Source: HXMU1420-13 sp965228545 (GTDB taxonomy: Bacteria > Bacteroidota > Rhodothermia > Balneolales > Balneolaceae). From it: a stretch of DNA of 64,000 bases. Of the stretch, positions 51,226 to 60,770 are shown piece after piece. Location of the stretch: NCBI GenBank assembly GCA_965228545.1, contig OZ245822.1:1426001-1490000 (forward strand). Direction: 5' to 3'. Both the position numbers and the translations under genes were made by a program. The notes beneath the pieces were generated by a model, which saw only the letters and a program-made list of their open reading frames with translations, did not search any database and was not told the DNA's origin. How positions within the stretch are numbered: the stretch's first letter is position 1; each line of letters begins with the position of its first letter.

Positions 51226-52332
51226 TTGATTAACATTTTAGCAGATCAACATCTTTACAAACTCAATCAATTCAATTCACCAAGTTTATACGTTAAACTA
51301 TACGATCCCACTAAACCCCTCCCAGATTTAAAGGGATTTAACGCCTGGTTGTTGCGAACTGTTACCAAAGTGAATGAGCAAACAACTCCTAACATTCCTG
51401 CATCGCTTACATTTATCGGAACCGGTTCGGCCGGCACCGATCATTTAGATGAAAACTATCTCAGAGAAAAGGATATTCGCGTAAGTAACGCAAAAGGCTG
51501 TAATGCGAATGCGGTTGCTGAATACGTAATCACGGCTTTGCTTTTACTTCGCGAGAGCAAACATTGTGATTTTGCAGAACGGAAAATTGGCATTATCGGA
51601 GTGGGTGCTGTTGGCAGTGCAGTTGAAAAGATTTTGCGTTCCTTTGGATGTGAGTTGGTTTTATACGATCCACCACGTAGCGAAAGAGAATCAACGTTCC
51701 AATCCGCCTCCTTCAACGAGGTGTTATCTTGCGATATATTATCGCTACATGTTCCCTATACAGAAGAGGGAAATTACCCAACTAAATACTTACTGAACCA
51801 TTCAGAATTATTAAACCATAGCTTCGATGTTGTTATAAATACTGCAAGAGGCGGTGTTATTAATGAGCAATCTCTGTTAGATGCTTACCGCCGAAAAAGT
51901 GTACAGCATATTATTATTGATGTGTGGGAAAACGAACCTGAATATAATGCTGAGCTTGTACAGGTTTGTTTTATTGCTACACCACATGTAGCCGGGCATT
52001 CGGAACAATCGAAATACCTTGCCACAAAAATGATAATGGACGATCTGCACACTTTTTTGAACATTTCGTATTCAAGCACTTATAAAAGTAACGTTCAGAG
52101 TATTGTAGTCGAACCGTCAGAAACCTCTTTAACGAACATATTGGGAGCCTGCCATCCTATGATCGAATTGGATTCTGCATTACGTAGAATGAACGATGCA
52201 CCTAACCGTGCTGCATTATTCGCAAAATTACGCACCGATCGCCCTTATCGGTTTGAGTATCCTTTCATTCGGTTAAAGGGAGTTGACCTTTCGAATTACC
52301 CTTACTTACTGCAACTTGGAGTGCGGCCTTAG
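51226..52332 (+). CDS. pdxB: 4-phosphoerythronate dehydrogenase-like (PdxB)
   Basis: NAD-dependent 2-hydroxyacid dehydrogenase of pyridoxal-5'-phosphate synthesis. The start is TTG 51226, giving INILADQHLYKLNQF, which aligns with the family N-terminus (ILVDENMPYA in Escherichia coli). Motifs: FIGTGSAGTDHLDENYLREKDIRVSNAKGCNANAVAEYV, GIIGVGAVGSAVEKILRSFGCELVLYDPPR (NAD fold), LSLHVPYTEEGNYPTKYLLN, NTARGGVINEQSLL (Arg of the active site), DVWENEPEYN (Glu) and TPHVAGHSEQSK (His). The C-terminal PdxB-specific domain continues to residue 368. No other B6 gene adjoins it, so the assignment rests on the protein. Confidence 0.88.
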   Translation: MINILADQHLYKLNQFNSPSLYVKLYDPTKPLPDLKGFNAWLLRTVTKVNEQTTPNIPASLTFIGTGSAGTDHLDENYLREKDIRVSNAKGCNANAVAEYVITALLLLRESKHCDFAERKIGIIGVGAVGSAVEKILRSFGCELVLYDPPRSERESTFQSASFNEVLSCDILSLHVPYTEEGNYPTKYLLNHSELLNHSFDVVINTARGGVINEQSLLDAYRRKSVQHIIIDVWENEPEYNAELVQVCFIATPHVAGHSEQSKYLATKMIMDDLHTFLNISYSSTYKSNVQSIVVEPSETSLTNILGACHPMIELDSALRRMNDAPNRAALFAKLRTDRPYRFEYPFIRLKGVDLSNYPYLLQLGVRP

Positions 52333-52613
52333 TCCTTCTTTCGGTTGCTCCCTTTGCTGCCGCCGCCAAATAAAATGCCGGCTCCTAATACGAACCCGAA
52401 ATCGTACCAACCGCCATTATTGTTAACGGCATAGATAGCTACATCTTGATCAAAAAGGCTAATAAAGAACGAAATTGGAGCGATTACTCCATGCCAGCAG
52501 CCACTCCAAAATCCATAAGGTTCGGTAGATACAACCGACTGTATGTCGACAGCAGGTGCACAAGCTGTGCTCAAAATCATTAATGACAAAATTAGCCAGT
52601 ATAAACGTTTCAT
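52329..52613 (-). CDS. Small lipoprotein of unknown function
   Basis: I start at ATG 52613 (MKRLYWLILSLMILSTACAPAV), giving 94 residues with a lipobox Cys at 18; an in-frame ATG 36 bases upstream would put a polar leader before the signal. The mature part is aromatic and Gly-rich: FWSGCWHGVIAPISFFISLFDQDVAIYAVNNNGGWYDFGFVLGAGILFGGGSKG, with a hydrophobic segment that may lie in a membrane. Similar short proteins are common in Bacteroidota, without known function. It overlaps the pdxB stop by four bases. Confidence 0.72.
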   Translation of the reverse strand: MKRLYWLILSLMILSTACAPAVDIQSVVSTEPYGFWSGCWHGVIAPISFFISLFDQDVAIYAVNNNGGWYDFGFVLGAGILFGGGSKGSNRKKD

Positions 52614-52740
52614 GATGTTATTGTTTTTGATTTTAGTATTCTCAACCAATCGTAAGCCATTGCCTGTACTAAGCTACAAAGCAATTGTTACGATTTCATG
52701 AATACTATCAAACCAAATGGGCAAAATTAAGTATTAAGCA

Positions 52741-53232
52741 ATGATTCGATCCGTGTCACATTCTGATATTCCCACAATTACTTCCATTTATAACTACTAC
52801 ATATCCCATTCTGCTGTAACGTTTGAGGAAGTTATTATTGATGAAAGCGAAATGAGAACACGGATTAAGGACGTTGTTAAGCATTTACCCTGGCTGGTTT
52901 ATGTTAAGAATAATGTTGTAATTGCTTATGCTTATGCAACGCCTTGGAAAGCGCGCAGCGCCTACCGCTACTCTGTGGAAACAAGCATCTATGTAAATCA
53001 TCGACTACAGAAAAGGGGCATTGGTAGCTTGCTGTATGCTAGGTTGTTAGATGAACTAGCAAAACGAAATTATCACGTGATAATTGGTGGAATAACTTTA
53101 CCGAACGATGCAAGTATTCGCTTACATGAAAAACTTGGCTTTAAAAAAGTTGCTGAATTTGAAGAGGTAGGATTTAAATTTGATAAATGGCTGAACGTTG
53201 GGTATTGGCAACTTACGTTATCCGAAAAATAA
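52741..53232 (+). CDS. GNAT N-acetyltransferase (phosphinothricin/methionine sulfoximine type)
   Basis: A 163-residue acetyltransferase. IRSVSHSDIPTITSIYNYYISHSAVTFEE is the start typical for the PAT/MddA group. YAYATPWKARSAYRYSVETSIYVNHRLQKRGIGSLLYARLLDEL holds the acetyl-CoA loop (RGIGSLL) and the Tyr/Glu pattern, and GITLPNDASIRLHEKLGFKKVAEFEEVGFKFDKWLNVGYWQL is the family ending. Acetylates free amino groups of small substrates, such as methionine sulfoximine or phosphinothricin analogues; natural substrate unknown. Confidence 0.9.
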   Translation: MIRSVSHSDIPTITSIYNYYISHSAVTFEEVIIDESEMRTRIKDVVKHLPWLVYVKNNVVIAYAYATPWKARSAYRYSVETSIYVNHRLQKRGIGSLLYARLLDELAKRNYHVIIGGITLPNDASIRLHEKLGFKKVAEFEEVGFKFDKWLNVGYWQLTLSEK

Positions 53233-53278
53233 ATCAACAGGTAGTGAGTTTCTTAGCTAAGGAATAAAAAAATCGTCC

Positions 53279-54574
53279 ATGAAACACTTTCCATTGCTTT
53301 TCATATTTGTAGTTTTTCTTTTTTTAACCGGATGTAAATCAACCACTAATATTGAGCCAACTCAAGAAGATCTTGATAAAGAACATCTTTATGGTTTAAT
53401 GGATAATTGGTATTTATGGAATCAAAATTTACCGGATAATCCAGATCTGGATTCATTCGACTCCCCTACCGAGTTAGTGAATCAACTTCGATATTCAGCA
53501 TTGGATCGATGGAGTTCGGTTGGCCTTGCTGCAACCTATAACAGCTATTACAACGAAGGAACCTACTTTGGATATGGTTTTTCTTACGGCTACAACGAAG
53601 AAAATGAATTGAAAATTAGATACGTTTTTGATGATAGCCCCTTTGCAAGAGCCGGTGTTGAACGAGGTTGGACATTTGTAGCGATAGACGGGCAAAACAC
53701 CCAAGCTATTACCGATTGGAGTAACGTATTTGGTGATAATACTTCAGATTATACTCAACAATTTGTATTTGAAAATCTAAATGGCGAAAGGAAAGAACTC
53801 TCGATTACTAAAGAAGTAGTAACTATGAATGCTGTGCTCTACTCAGACACTCTTTCGGTAGGCACCAACAAGATCGGGTATCTTGTGTTTAATAATTTTA
53901 TTGAACCTTCTAGAAGTGAACTAGACGCTGCATTCGCTCTTTTTGAGAGATCGGCAGTGGATAAGGTAATTTTGGATCTTCGGTATAATGGTGGTGGACG
54001 TATTTCGGTGGCCACCTATTTGGCAAACTACCTGATCGGCCAGCAACACAATGGCGAATATTTATATCGGTTTGTACATAATGATGACCATACAAAGAAT
54101 AACAGCGGGCAGACTTTACGTAAACAGGGTTCACTCGTTATCGATGAACTTATTGTGTTAACAACTCAGGCAACTGCTTCGGCCAGTGAGTTAGTAATTA
54201 ATGGGTTAAAGCCAATTATCAATGTAACACATATTGGAACTTCAACCACTTATGGCAAGCCCGTAGGCTCTTACAGTTGGTACAGCCTAGATGATACACA
54301 AGTGTATACTTTAATCAGCTTTAAATTTCTAAATAAGCTTGGTGATGGTGAGTTTTTTGAAGGAATTGAGCCTGATTATACTGCGTGTGACGATATTTCA
54401 ACTTCGTGGGGAGACAGCAACGAGTCAATGTTATCAGCAGCTATAGAGTATCTAGAAACAGGAAGTACAAGCGGGTGTTCGGTTCAATCAAAAACGATGC
54501 AAAATACACTTACTTTGCCTAACGAAGTGTATGCACCCACAGCTATTATTGAATGGAATGGAAGTAAGAATTAG
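53279..54574 (+). CDS. S41 family peptidase, lipoprotein
   Basis: A 431-residue exported protein with lipobox Cys (FLTGCKSTTN). Residues 35-90 hold the YLWNQNLPDNPDLDSFDSPTELV segment found in Bacteroidota S41 proteins, then a PDZ-like part (YGFSYGYNEENELKIRYVFDDSPFARAGVERGWTFVAIDG) and the catalytic core: VILDLRYNGGGRISVATYLANYL, LTTQATASASELVINGLKP (Ser nucleophile) and GTSTYGKPVGSY-like GTSTTYGKPVGSYSW (Lys). Its substrate may be outer-membrane proteins. Smaller than the 644-residue S41 protein at 12839 and unrelated in domain lengths. The stop overlaps the convergent tatD stop by four bases. Confidence 0.9.
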   Translation: MKHFPLLFIFVVFLFLTGCKSTTNIEPTQEDLDKEHLYGLMDNWYLWNQNLPDNPDLDSFDSPTELVNQLRYSALDRWSSVGLAATYNSYYNEGTYFGYGFSYGYNEENELKIRYVFDDSPFARAGVERGWTFVAIDGQNTQAITDWSNVFGDNTSDYTQQFVFENLNGERKELSITKEVVTMNAVLYSDTLSVGTNKIGYLVFNNFIEPSRSELDAAFALFERSAVDKVILDLRYNGGGRISVATYLANYLIGQQHNGEYLYRFVHNDDHTKNNSGQTLRKQGSLVIDELIVLTTQATASASELVINGLKPIINVTHIGTSTTYGKPVGSYSWYSLDDTQVYTLISFKFLNKLGDGEFFEGIEPDYTACDDISTSWGDSNESMLSAAIEYLETGSTSGCSVQSKTMQNTLTLPNEVYAPTAIIEWNGSKN

Positions 54575-55329
54575 ATTTTAAATAAAGCACGGGCTGTTTT
54601 CGATGTTTTTTTGTCAACTTCATCTACTGTCATATCGAAAAGATCCGCTATTTTCTGTGCTGTATATTGCAAAAACGCCGGTTCATTTCGTTTACCCCGT
54701 TTAGGCGCTGGAGCTAAGTATGGTGCATCAGTTTCTAACACCATACTATCTAGTGGCAACTCTTTTACTGTTTTGTCAACACCCCCATTTTTGAACGTAA
54801 CAACGCCACCAATACCAAGGAGCAAACCCAAATCGATGGCCTTTTTGCCTTCATCAACAGAGCCGTTAAAACAATGCCAAATTCCCTTTAAATTACCATC
54901 CTGTTCTTCCTCTATAATCGATAGTAAATCGGCTGTACTATCACGATTGTGCAATACGATAGGTTTATTCGTCGATTTTGCTACCCTGCAATGTGCATGC
55001 AAACTCACTTTTTGTTGGGCTACATAATCCGTGCTCCAATAGTAATCGAGTCCTGTTTCGCCTACACCAATAATCCCATCTGTCTGGCAGAAATCCAATA
55101 GTCGTTTCTCAAATCCGTATTCAAGTTCTTTCACATCTGCCGGGTGTAGTCCCGCCATTTCGTGAAATTTAATTACCGGATGACTGAGTGCTCGCATCTG
55201 TGCATTTGATGTAAAGTCGATTGCCGGCATACAAATATCGGTTATACCAACATCAGCCGCCCGCTCTAATACATCATGTAAATCATCTTCAAACTGCGGC
55301 AGATAAATATGCGAATGTGTGTCAACCAT
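54571..55329 (-). CDS. tatD: TatD family metal-dependent hydrolase
   Basis: A 252-residue TIM-barrel hydrolase, probably a 3'-5' DNA exonuclease. Motifs: VDTHSHIYLPQFEDDL (metal-binding HxH), HEMAGLHPADVKEL, GVGETGLDYYWSTDY (bridging Glu), KPIVLHNRDSTADLL, IWHCFNGSVDEGKKA and LVLETDAPYLAP (catalytic Asp, with Met-Val before it). Complete length. Overlaps the kinase gene by eight bases, thus probably coupled with it. Confidence 0.95.
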   Translation of the reverse strand: MVDTHSHIYLPQFEDDLHDVLERAADVGITDICMPAIDFTSNAQMRALSHPVIKFHEMAGLHPADVKELEYGFEKRLLDFCQTDGIIGVGETGLDYYWSTDYVAQQKVSLHAHCRVAKSTNKPIVLHNRDSTADLLSIIEEEQDGNLKGIWHCFNGSVDEGKKAIDLGLLLGIGGVVTFKNGGVDKTVKELPLDSMVLETDAPYLAPAPKRGKRNEPAFLQYTAQKIADLFDMTVDEVDKKTSKTARALFKI

Positions 55330-56188
55330 GGGTTGTGTGATAGTCTACTAGTCCGTGAATAGGCGAACGTTCAATTTTATCGATAATGAGCCCTTTCATC
55401 CTAAAATACTCGCGGAAAAAAGCTTCAAAAGTAGCTGCAGTTCCACCAACAAACCGAAGTGATTGTTGGGCAAAAGCATTTTTAAAGTGATGCTTTAGTT
55501 GATCGAAAAAAGGATCGATTGCTTCAAAAACCAAGCGTTTTAAGTACTCTTGATGCATAGGTTGATCAAACTCTGCCGAGGTTAACACATCGCCAAGTAC
55601 TTTAGAAGCTATCAGTTTCGATTTAACCGGATCTTGAAATTGAACGAATAATTCGTCGATGCTTAATCTTCGGCGAGCCTGGATTAATTCTTTAAAATTG
55701 TTAGGCAAATCATCAGCAAAAAAATCTTTTAAAATGAGCGAACCAATGTGAGCACCGGAGCCGAAATCACCCGCCGGATATGGCTTCGATGGCATGATAT
55801 CTACCAAGTTTCCATCATTCATAAACCCAGCATTAGATCCTGTACTTGATATGATCACAATTCCTGTTTGATCAGCAAATAATGCGAGACCGGCCCCTTC
55901 AATATCTGGCTTCACAGTAATATCGGCGTTGCGGAAACCTTCTGAGAGGATACGCTTTACCCTGTTTGCATTTTTAAACTCATCACACCCCGAACCATAG
56001 AAATAAACTTTAGAAATGATAGAGGTATTAATTAACAAAGATAGTTCGTCAAAAATTACCGATTCAATTTCTGCATCAACTTTAAGCGTTGGGTTGAGAC
56101 CCGAGGTACGCAAAATTTGATGTTCATTCTCTTTTACTATTGCCCAGCTAGTAGAGGTGGTTCCTCCGTCTGCTATGATAATACTCAT
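55322..56188 (-). CDS. N-acetylglucosamine kinase-like (BadF/BadG ATPase fold)
   Basis: A 288-residue ASKHA-fold sugar kinase. MSIIIADGGTTSTSWAIVKE is the phosphate-1 loop, GSGCDEF and GLALFADQTGIVIISSTGSNAGFM the phosphate-2/adenosine region, PYPAGDFGSGAHIGSLILKDFF the sugar-binding loop with the DxGSG motif, and RFVGGTAATFEAFF the late adenosine motif. It is placed back to back with the NagB-PIG-L gene, so amino-sugar phosphorylation (GlcNAc or similar) for recycling is the likely role. Overlaps tatD by eight bases. Confidence 0.9.
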   Translation of the reverse strand: MSIIIADGGTTSTSWAIVKENEHQILRTSGLNPTLKVDAEIESVIFDELSLLINTSIISKVYFYGSGCDEFKNANRVKRILSEGFRNADITVKPDIEGAGLALFADQTGIVIISSTGSNAGFMNDGNLVDIMPSKPYPAGDFGSGAHIGSLILKDFFADDLPNNFKELIQARRRLSIDELFVQFQDPVKSKLIASKVLGDVLTSAEFDQPMHQEYLKRLVFEAIDPFFDQLKHHFKNAFAQQSLRFVGGTAATFEAFFREYFRMKGLIIDKIERSPIHGLVDYHTTHG

Positions 56189-56405
56189 CCTTTTTTCTTT
56201 GCAAGATAAACATTCTTACACCAATCAATTAAGCCTGATAGATGCTAAATTAAATAATCATCATTTTTTACAATACGAAACTCTTACCCACACGCTACCA
56301 ATGTGTTAACAAATTAATTTTACAAAGTATTATGACCATCATAATGTGTATTTCACCTTTCTTACAGGTATTTTTAGAGCTCATTAATGGCCTGCGCCAT
56401 TGTTA

Positions 56406-58364
56406 ATGTTAAATCAATCAATCGTTAAACCAACCATGACTTCTTCGCCTTTGATTCGCCCCGACTTTGAGAAATTTGAAAAGATACCTACCAAAGTATT
56501 TGATTCTGCAAAGATTGCCTCGGTTTATGCAGCCCAGGAAATCGCAGATTTAATTAGAGAGAAAGATAAAAAAGGTGAGCATACGGTTTTGGGTTTGGCC
56601 ACCGGATCAACACCCACACAAGTATACGATGAACTCGTGCGCATGCATCAAGAAGAAGGGTTAAGTTTCCAGAATGTTATTACGTTCAACCTAGACGAAT
56701 ACTACCCGATGGAGCCGCACTCCATTCATAGTTATGTTCACTTTATGAACGAGTATTTATTCGATCATATCGACATTAAAAAAGAAAACATTCACATACC
56801 TGATGGAACCTTAAACCGTAATGCGGTGTACGATTATTGCCGTCAATACGAAGAAAAAATTGAAGCTGTTGGGGGCTTAGATATCCAAATTTTAGGGATT
56901 GGGCGTACAGGCCATGTTGGCTTTAATGAGCCGGGCTCCTCAGAAAATTCGAAAACACGGCTTATCGCGCTCGACAGCCTTACAATTTTAGATGCCGCGA
57001 GTGGCTTCTTTGGCGTAGAAAATGTTCCTCGCCGCGCAATTACTATGGGTGTTGGTACCATTTTGAATGCAGATCGTATTTTCATTATGGCATGGGGCGA
57101 AGGCAAATCTGGCATTGTTCAGCAAACAATTGAAGGAAATATTACTTCACAGATTCCGGCAACTTTTCTCCAAAAACACTCTAATGTCGAATTTCTACTT
57201 GATGATGCTTCATCTGCCAAACTAACCCGTTCGTTAACACCTTGGTTAGTTGGCCCAATCGAGTGGACCGACCAAATGATTAAGAAAGCGGTAGTTTGGC
57301 TAAGCAAATATTTAGATAAGCCAATACTAAAACTAACCGACGAAGATTACAGCGAACATGGCATGAACGATGTTTTAACAGATATCGGCAGAGCATATAA
57401 TGTAAATATTCGCATTTTCAACGAAATTCAGCATACTATTACCGGTTGGCCGGGTGGTAAGCCAAATTCAGACGATACATACCGTCCGGAGAGAAAAGAA
57501 CCTGCCAAAAAACGGGTACTAATTTTTAGCCCACATCCCGATGATGATGTTATTTCTATGGGTGGCACTTTTATTCGATTAGTTGATCACGGCCACGAAG
57601 TTCACGTTGCCTATCAAACATCCGGAAATATTGCGGTATTTGATGACGAAGCCATTCGATTTGCAGATTTCGTGACCGATTATCACGAAGAATTTGGATT
57701 CGAGAACGAGGACACCAGCAAGCTATTCGAAGAAGTACGTGCATCAATTAAAGCAAAAAAACCGGGTGAAGTTGATTCCGACGCTGTGAAAACCATTAAA
57801 GGGTTAATACGCCGAGGCGAAGCAAAAGCAGCTTGCCGATATGTGGGTATCCCTGATGAGAATATGCACTTCCAGGATCTCCCATTTTATGAAACCGGAA
57901 AAGTGCGTAAGAACCCTATTGGCCGTGAGGATATCGAAATAACTAAAAAACTGATTCAGGAAATAAAACCTCATCAGATTTATGCCGCCGGAGATTTGTC
58001 TGATCCACATGGAACGCACCGCGTATGTTTAGATGCAATTTTTGCTGCACTTCGCGAACTCAAAGACGAAGAATGGATGAAAGATTGCTGGACGTGGTTG
58101 TACCGTGGAGCATGGCAAGAATGGGATATCGAGGACATCGAAATGGCGGTACCTCTTAGCCCTGAAGAAACCGATCGAAAGCGAAGAGCTATCTTTAAGC
58201 ATCAATCGCAGAAAGATCGACCGTTGTTCCCGGGCACCGACAAGCGCGAATTCTGGCAACGTGCCGACGATCGCACAAGAAATACGGCACAAACTTACGA
58301 TCAGCTTGGTTTAGCTGAGTATGAGGCCATGGAAGCCTTTGTACGCTGGAAAGAACTAGACTAA
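56406..58364 (+). CDS. nagB: Glucosamine-6-phosphate deaminase fused to PIG-L-type domain
   Basis: A 652-residue two-domain protein. Residues 1-300 are the NagB deaminase: GLATGSTPTQVYDELV, ITFNLDEYYPM (Asp97, the proton-shuttling Asp72 of Escherichia coli NagB), IGRTGHVGFNEPG with His170 and Glu175 (His143 and Glu148), but Thr168 where NagB has Asp141. Residues 365-650 are a PIG-L/LmbE-like deacetylase domain with the metal motif SPHPDDDVISMGG, and SDPHGTHRVC. The fusion suggests one protein for deacetylation and deamination of amino sugars. Known fused form in Bacteroidota as far as I recall. Start at ATG 56406; the ATG at 56436 is also possible. Confidence 0.9.
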   Translation: MLNQSIVKPTMTSSPLIRPDFEKFEKIPTKVFDSAKIASVYAAQEIADLIREKDKKGEHTVLGLATGSTPTQVYDELVRMHQEEGLSFQNVITFNLDEYYPMEPHSIHSYVHFMNEYLFDHIDIKKENIHIPDGTLNRNAVYDYCRQYEEKIEAVGGLDIQILGIGRTGHVGFNEPGSSENSKTRLIALDSLTILDAASGFFGVENVPRRAITMGVGTILNADRIFIMAWGEGKSGIVQQTIEGNITSQIPATFLQKHSNVEFLLDDASSAKLTRSLTPWLVGPIEWTDQMIKKAVVWLSKYLDKPILKLTDEDYSEHGMNDVLTDIGRAYNVNIRIFNEIQHTITGWPGGKPNSDDTYRPERKEPAKKRVLIFSPHPDDDVISMGGTFIRLVDHGHEVHVAYQTSGNIAVFDDEAIRFADFVTDYHEEFGFENEDTSKLFEEVRASIKAKKPGEVDSDAVKTIKGLIRRGEAKAACRYVGIPDENMHFQDLPFYETGKVRKNPIGREDIEITKKLIQEIKPHQIYAAGDLSDPHGTHRVCLDAIFAALRELKDEEWMKDCWTWLYRGAWQEWDIEDIEMAVPLSPEETDRKRRAIFKHQSQKDRPLFPGTDKREFWQRADDRTRNTAQTYDQLGLAEYEAMEAFVRWKELD

Positions 58365-58388
58365 GGCAAGTATCCGACCTCAAATATG

Positions 58389-58416
58389 AAGGCGAGGGAT
58401 CACTCCTTCGCCTTTT
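58389..58416 (+). terminator. Intrinsic terminator after the NagB-PIG-L gene
   Basis: AAGGCGAGG and CCTTCGCCT form a hairpin around GATCACT and run into TTTTT. The stem has a one-base slip near the loop. Confidence 0.75.
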
Positions 58417-58451
58417 TCTATATATGATTTTTAACTCACACAAATCTACTC

Positions 58452-60311
58452 ATGAAAACGTATCTCTTACCGTTAGTTGCATTATTGTTTTTGGTGAATT
58501 GCAGCAAGCAACCTGCAATCCAAACTGAAATTGCTATTGTTGGCGGAGGTGCCAGCGGCGTAACAGCTGCTTTGCAAGCTGCCAGAATGGGGCAACAAGT
58601 TACTATTTTCGAACCTACAGAATGGTTAGGTGGAATGCTTACTTCTGCCGGAGTAAGCGCCATTGACGGAAACCACAATTTGCCCTCAGGCATTTGGGGC
58701 GAATTTCGCGAGCATTTGTACGACCATTATGGAGGACCGGAAGCAGTCTTTACCGGATGGGTTTCTCGAACTCAGTTTGAACCTTCGTTCGGAAACCAAG
58801 TATTCCAAAAAATGGTGGCTGCTGAAGAAAACATCACCGTTGAGTATGGGTGGTATATCGAATCTGTGGATGTGCAAAACAATAAAGTGGTAGGCGCTAC
58901 TTTTACCGATCGAAATGGGGGTTCACTTTCAGTTTCTGCTGATGTATTTATTGATGGCACGGAATACGGTGATTTACTAGCGCTGGCCGGAGCTGATTAT
59001 AGCATCAACATGGAAACGTATGATGAAACCAAAGAAGAAGCTGCACCTCGCGAGCCTCTGCCCTATGTTCAGGATTTAACCTATGTAGCCATTCTGGAAG
59101 ATATAGGCACCGAAGGACCGATCATTGAAAAACCGGCTTCGTATGATCCTGCTGAGTTCGATTGTATGTGTAAACAAGTTTGTTCAGAAAATATTGAGGA
59201 TTTAATCGACTGCGATTACATGCTGGATTATGGCCGTTTGCCGAACGATAAGTTTATGATTAACTGGCCAACTAAGGGCAACGATTTCTATGCTGAAATA
59301 CTAGAGCAAAGCTACGACGAGCGCGATTCCATTCTGGCTTATGCCAAAGAATTCACCAAGTCTTGGATTTACTTTATGCAAACTGAAGGCGGTTACACAA
59401 ATCTTCAACTCGCTGCCGACGAATTTCCTTCAGAAGATGGCTACCCGTTGATTCCATACATTCGAGAAAGCCGACGCTTGGTAGGAGTAGATCGTTTGTT
59501 TTTGTATGATATTCAGGATCCGTATGCCATGCCTGAGCGACCTTTGTACAAAACAGGAATTGCTGTGGGCGATTATCCGGTTGATCATCACCGAAAGAAA
59601 AACCCGGTTCCAAATCAGTTCGATTTTCCGAAAATCCCATCGTATAACGTTCCTTACGGCAGTTTGATCCCTCAGGAAATTGACGGTTTAATTGTGGCTG
59701 ATAAAAGTATTTCTGTTTCTAATTTAGCTAACGGCACCACTCGTTTACAGCCTGTGGTGTTGCAATTAGGTCAGGCAGCAGGAGCCGCAGCTGCTCTTGC
59801 GGTACAAAATCGTATCGAGCCGAGAAATGTGGATGTAAGAACACTGCAACAAGAATTACTTGATGCTGACATGTTTTTGATGCCGTATATGGATGTTCAG
59901 CCGGATCATCCTGCCTTTGAATCGGTACAGCGGGTTGGACTTGCAGGAGTGATGCGTGGAGAAGGAATCCCATATTTGTGGGCTAACGAAACGCGTATTT
60001 ATCCGGATAGTGTGGTACAACGCGAAAATTTGAATGATATCTTACAGCGACTTGAGCTGCCCGATTTCAATAGAAATGAGCTTACCCAGCAATCGGTATT
60101 GGGCTTCTTGGCGGATCAATCTTCATCCTTCACCACTGTGGAAGACATAGAGAATGAGACTTGGTTTAGTGCTAACAAAGAAGCAATGAATTTTGCCGGT
60201 GATCGGAGTGAAATTACGCGCATACAGCTTGCATGGTTAATTGATGGGATTTTCGATCCATTTACTGCGGATCAGGTTCAAATTGGATTCGAAAATCCGA
60301 TGCTGGATTAA
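58452..60311 (+). CDS. FAD-dependent oxidoreductase, lipoprotein
   Basis: A 619-residue protein with a lipoprotein signal (LPLVALLFLVNCSKQP) and an FAD-binding fold directly after it: TEIAIVGGGASGVTAALQAARMGQQVTIFEP with the GxGxxG dinucleotide motif, then WLGGMLTSAGVSAIDGNHNLPSGIWGEF, FIDGTEYGDLLALAGADY, and IPYIRESRRLVGVDRLF. Late motifs NVPYGSLIPQEIDGLIVADKSISVSNLANGTTRLQPVVLQLGQAAGAAAALA match the FAD_oxidored family, which includes putative xanthan-lyase-linked or sugar-modifying enzymes. It has a C-terminal extension. Substrate unknown. Downstream lie the repeats of array 2. Confidence 0.86.
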   Translation: MKTYLLPLVALLFLVNCSKQPAIQTEIAIVGGGASGVTAALQAARMGQQVTIFEPTEWLGGMLTSAGVSAIDGNHNLPSGIWGEFREHLYDHYGGPEAVFTGWVSRTQFEPSFGNQVFQKMVAAEENITVEYGWYIESVDVQNNKVVGATFTDRNGGSLSVSADVFIDGTEYGDLLALAGADYSINMETYDETKEEAAPREPLPYVQDLTYVAILEDIGTEGPIIEKPASYDPAEFDCMCKQVCSENIEDLIDCDYMLDYGRLPNDKFMINWPTKGNDFYAEILEQSYDERDSILAYAKEFTKSWIYFMQTEGGYTNLQLAADEFPSEDGYPLIPYIRESRRLVGVDRLFLYDIQDPYAMPERPLYKTGIAVGDYPVDHHRKKNPVPNQFDFPKIPSYNVPYGSLIPQEIDGLIVADKSISVSNLANGTTRLQPVVLQLGQAAGAAAALAVQNRIEPRNVDVRTLQQELLDADMFLMPYMDVQPDHPAFESVQRVGLAGVMRGEGIPYLWANETRIYPDSVVQRENLNDILQRLELPDFNRNELTQQSVLGFLADQSSSFTTVEDIENETWFSANKEAMNFAGDRSEITRIQLAWLIDGIFDPFTADQVQIGFENPMLD

Positions 60312-60330
60312 TTTCTCCTCACTGCTTTTA

Positions 60331-60690
60331 ATTATCTGTCTGACGGCTAAAGACCGTCTGACAGATTTTTTGGAATAGTGAAGTGTGGATGGGATTTGAT
60401 GTAGCTTTCGAAGCGGTGGTTCGGAGAGGCATATCCGAACAAGTTGTTCAGTACGAGTTTAAAAGGATTGTAAGCTCTGATCATTTACTTACCACATAGT
60501 TATCTTTTCCTCGTCACCCGTTTAGATTCTTCGGGAGTACCCTCAGAATGACTCAAATTATTTAATTATCTGTCTGACGGCTTAAGTCCGTCTGACAGAT
60601 TTTGTCGTATTGAGAATGGCTAGGCTATTGCTTTCGAACCGGTGGTTCGGAGAGGCATATCCGAACAAGTTGTTCGGAACGAGTTTAACT
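60331..60690. repeat. Repeat family 2, copies A and B (about 234 bp)
   Basis: Copy A starts at 60331 (ATTATCTGTCTGACGG) and copy B at 60565, 234 bases apart. Each has a 29-base hairpin (60336-60364 and 60570-60598), arms CTGTCTGACGG and CCGTCTGACAG with a central T-T mismatch, a TTTCGAAxCGGTGGTTCGGAGAGGCAT segment, GAACAAGTTGTTCxG (an inverted repeat), and, before the next copy, TCACCCGTTTAGATTCTTCGGGAGTACCC. Copy B breaks off near 60690. No gene is credible in 60312-60770. Confidence 0.92.
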
Positions 60691-60728
60691 TTAAATCAGG
60701 ATGCTAACCTGTATACCATTCGATTTTT

Positions 60729-60759
60729 GGAGCGGTGCTGCTACACCGCTCCTGTTTTT
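60729..60759 (+). terminator. Hairpin with T-run downstream of array 2, plus strand
   Basis: GGAGCGGTG (60729-60737) and CACCGCTCC (60744-60752) pair perfectly and lead into TGTTTTT. On the minus strand no T-run follows, so it would act on transcription arriving from the FAD oxidoreductase side and protect the convergent lipoprotein gene. Confidence 0.75.
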
Positions 60760-60770
60760 ATTATTAGCAG

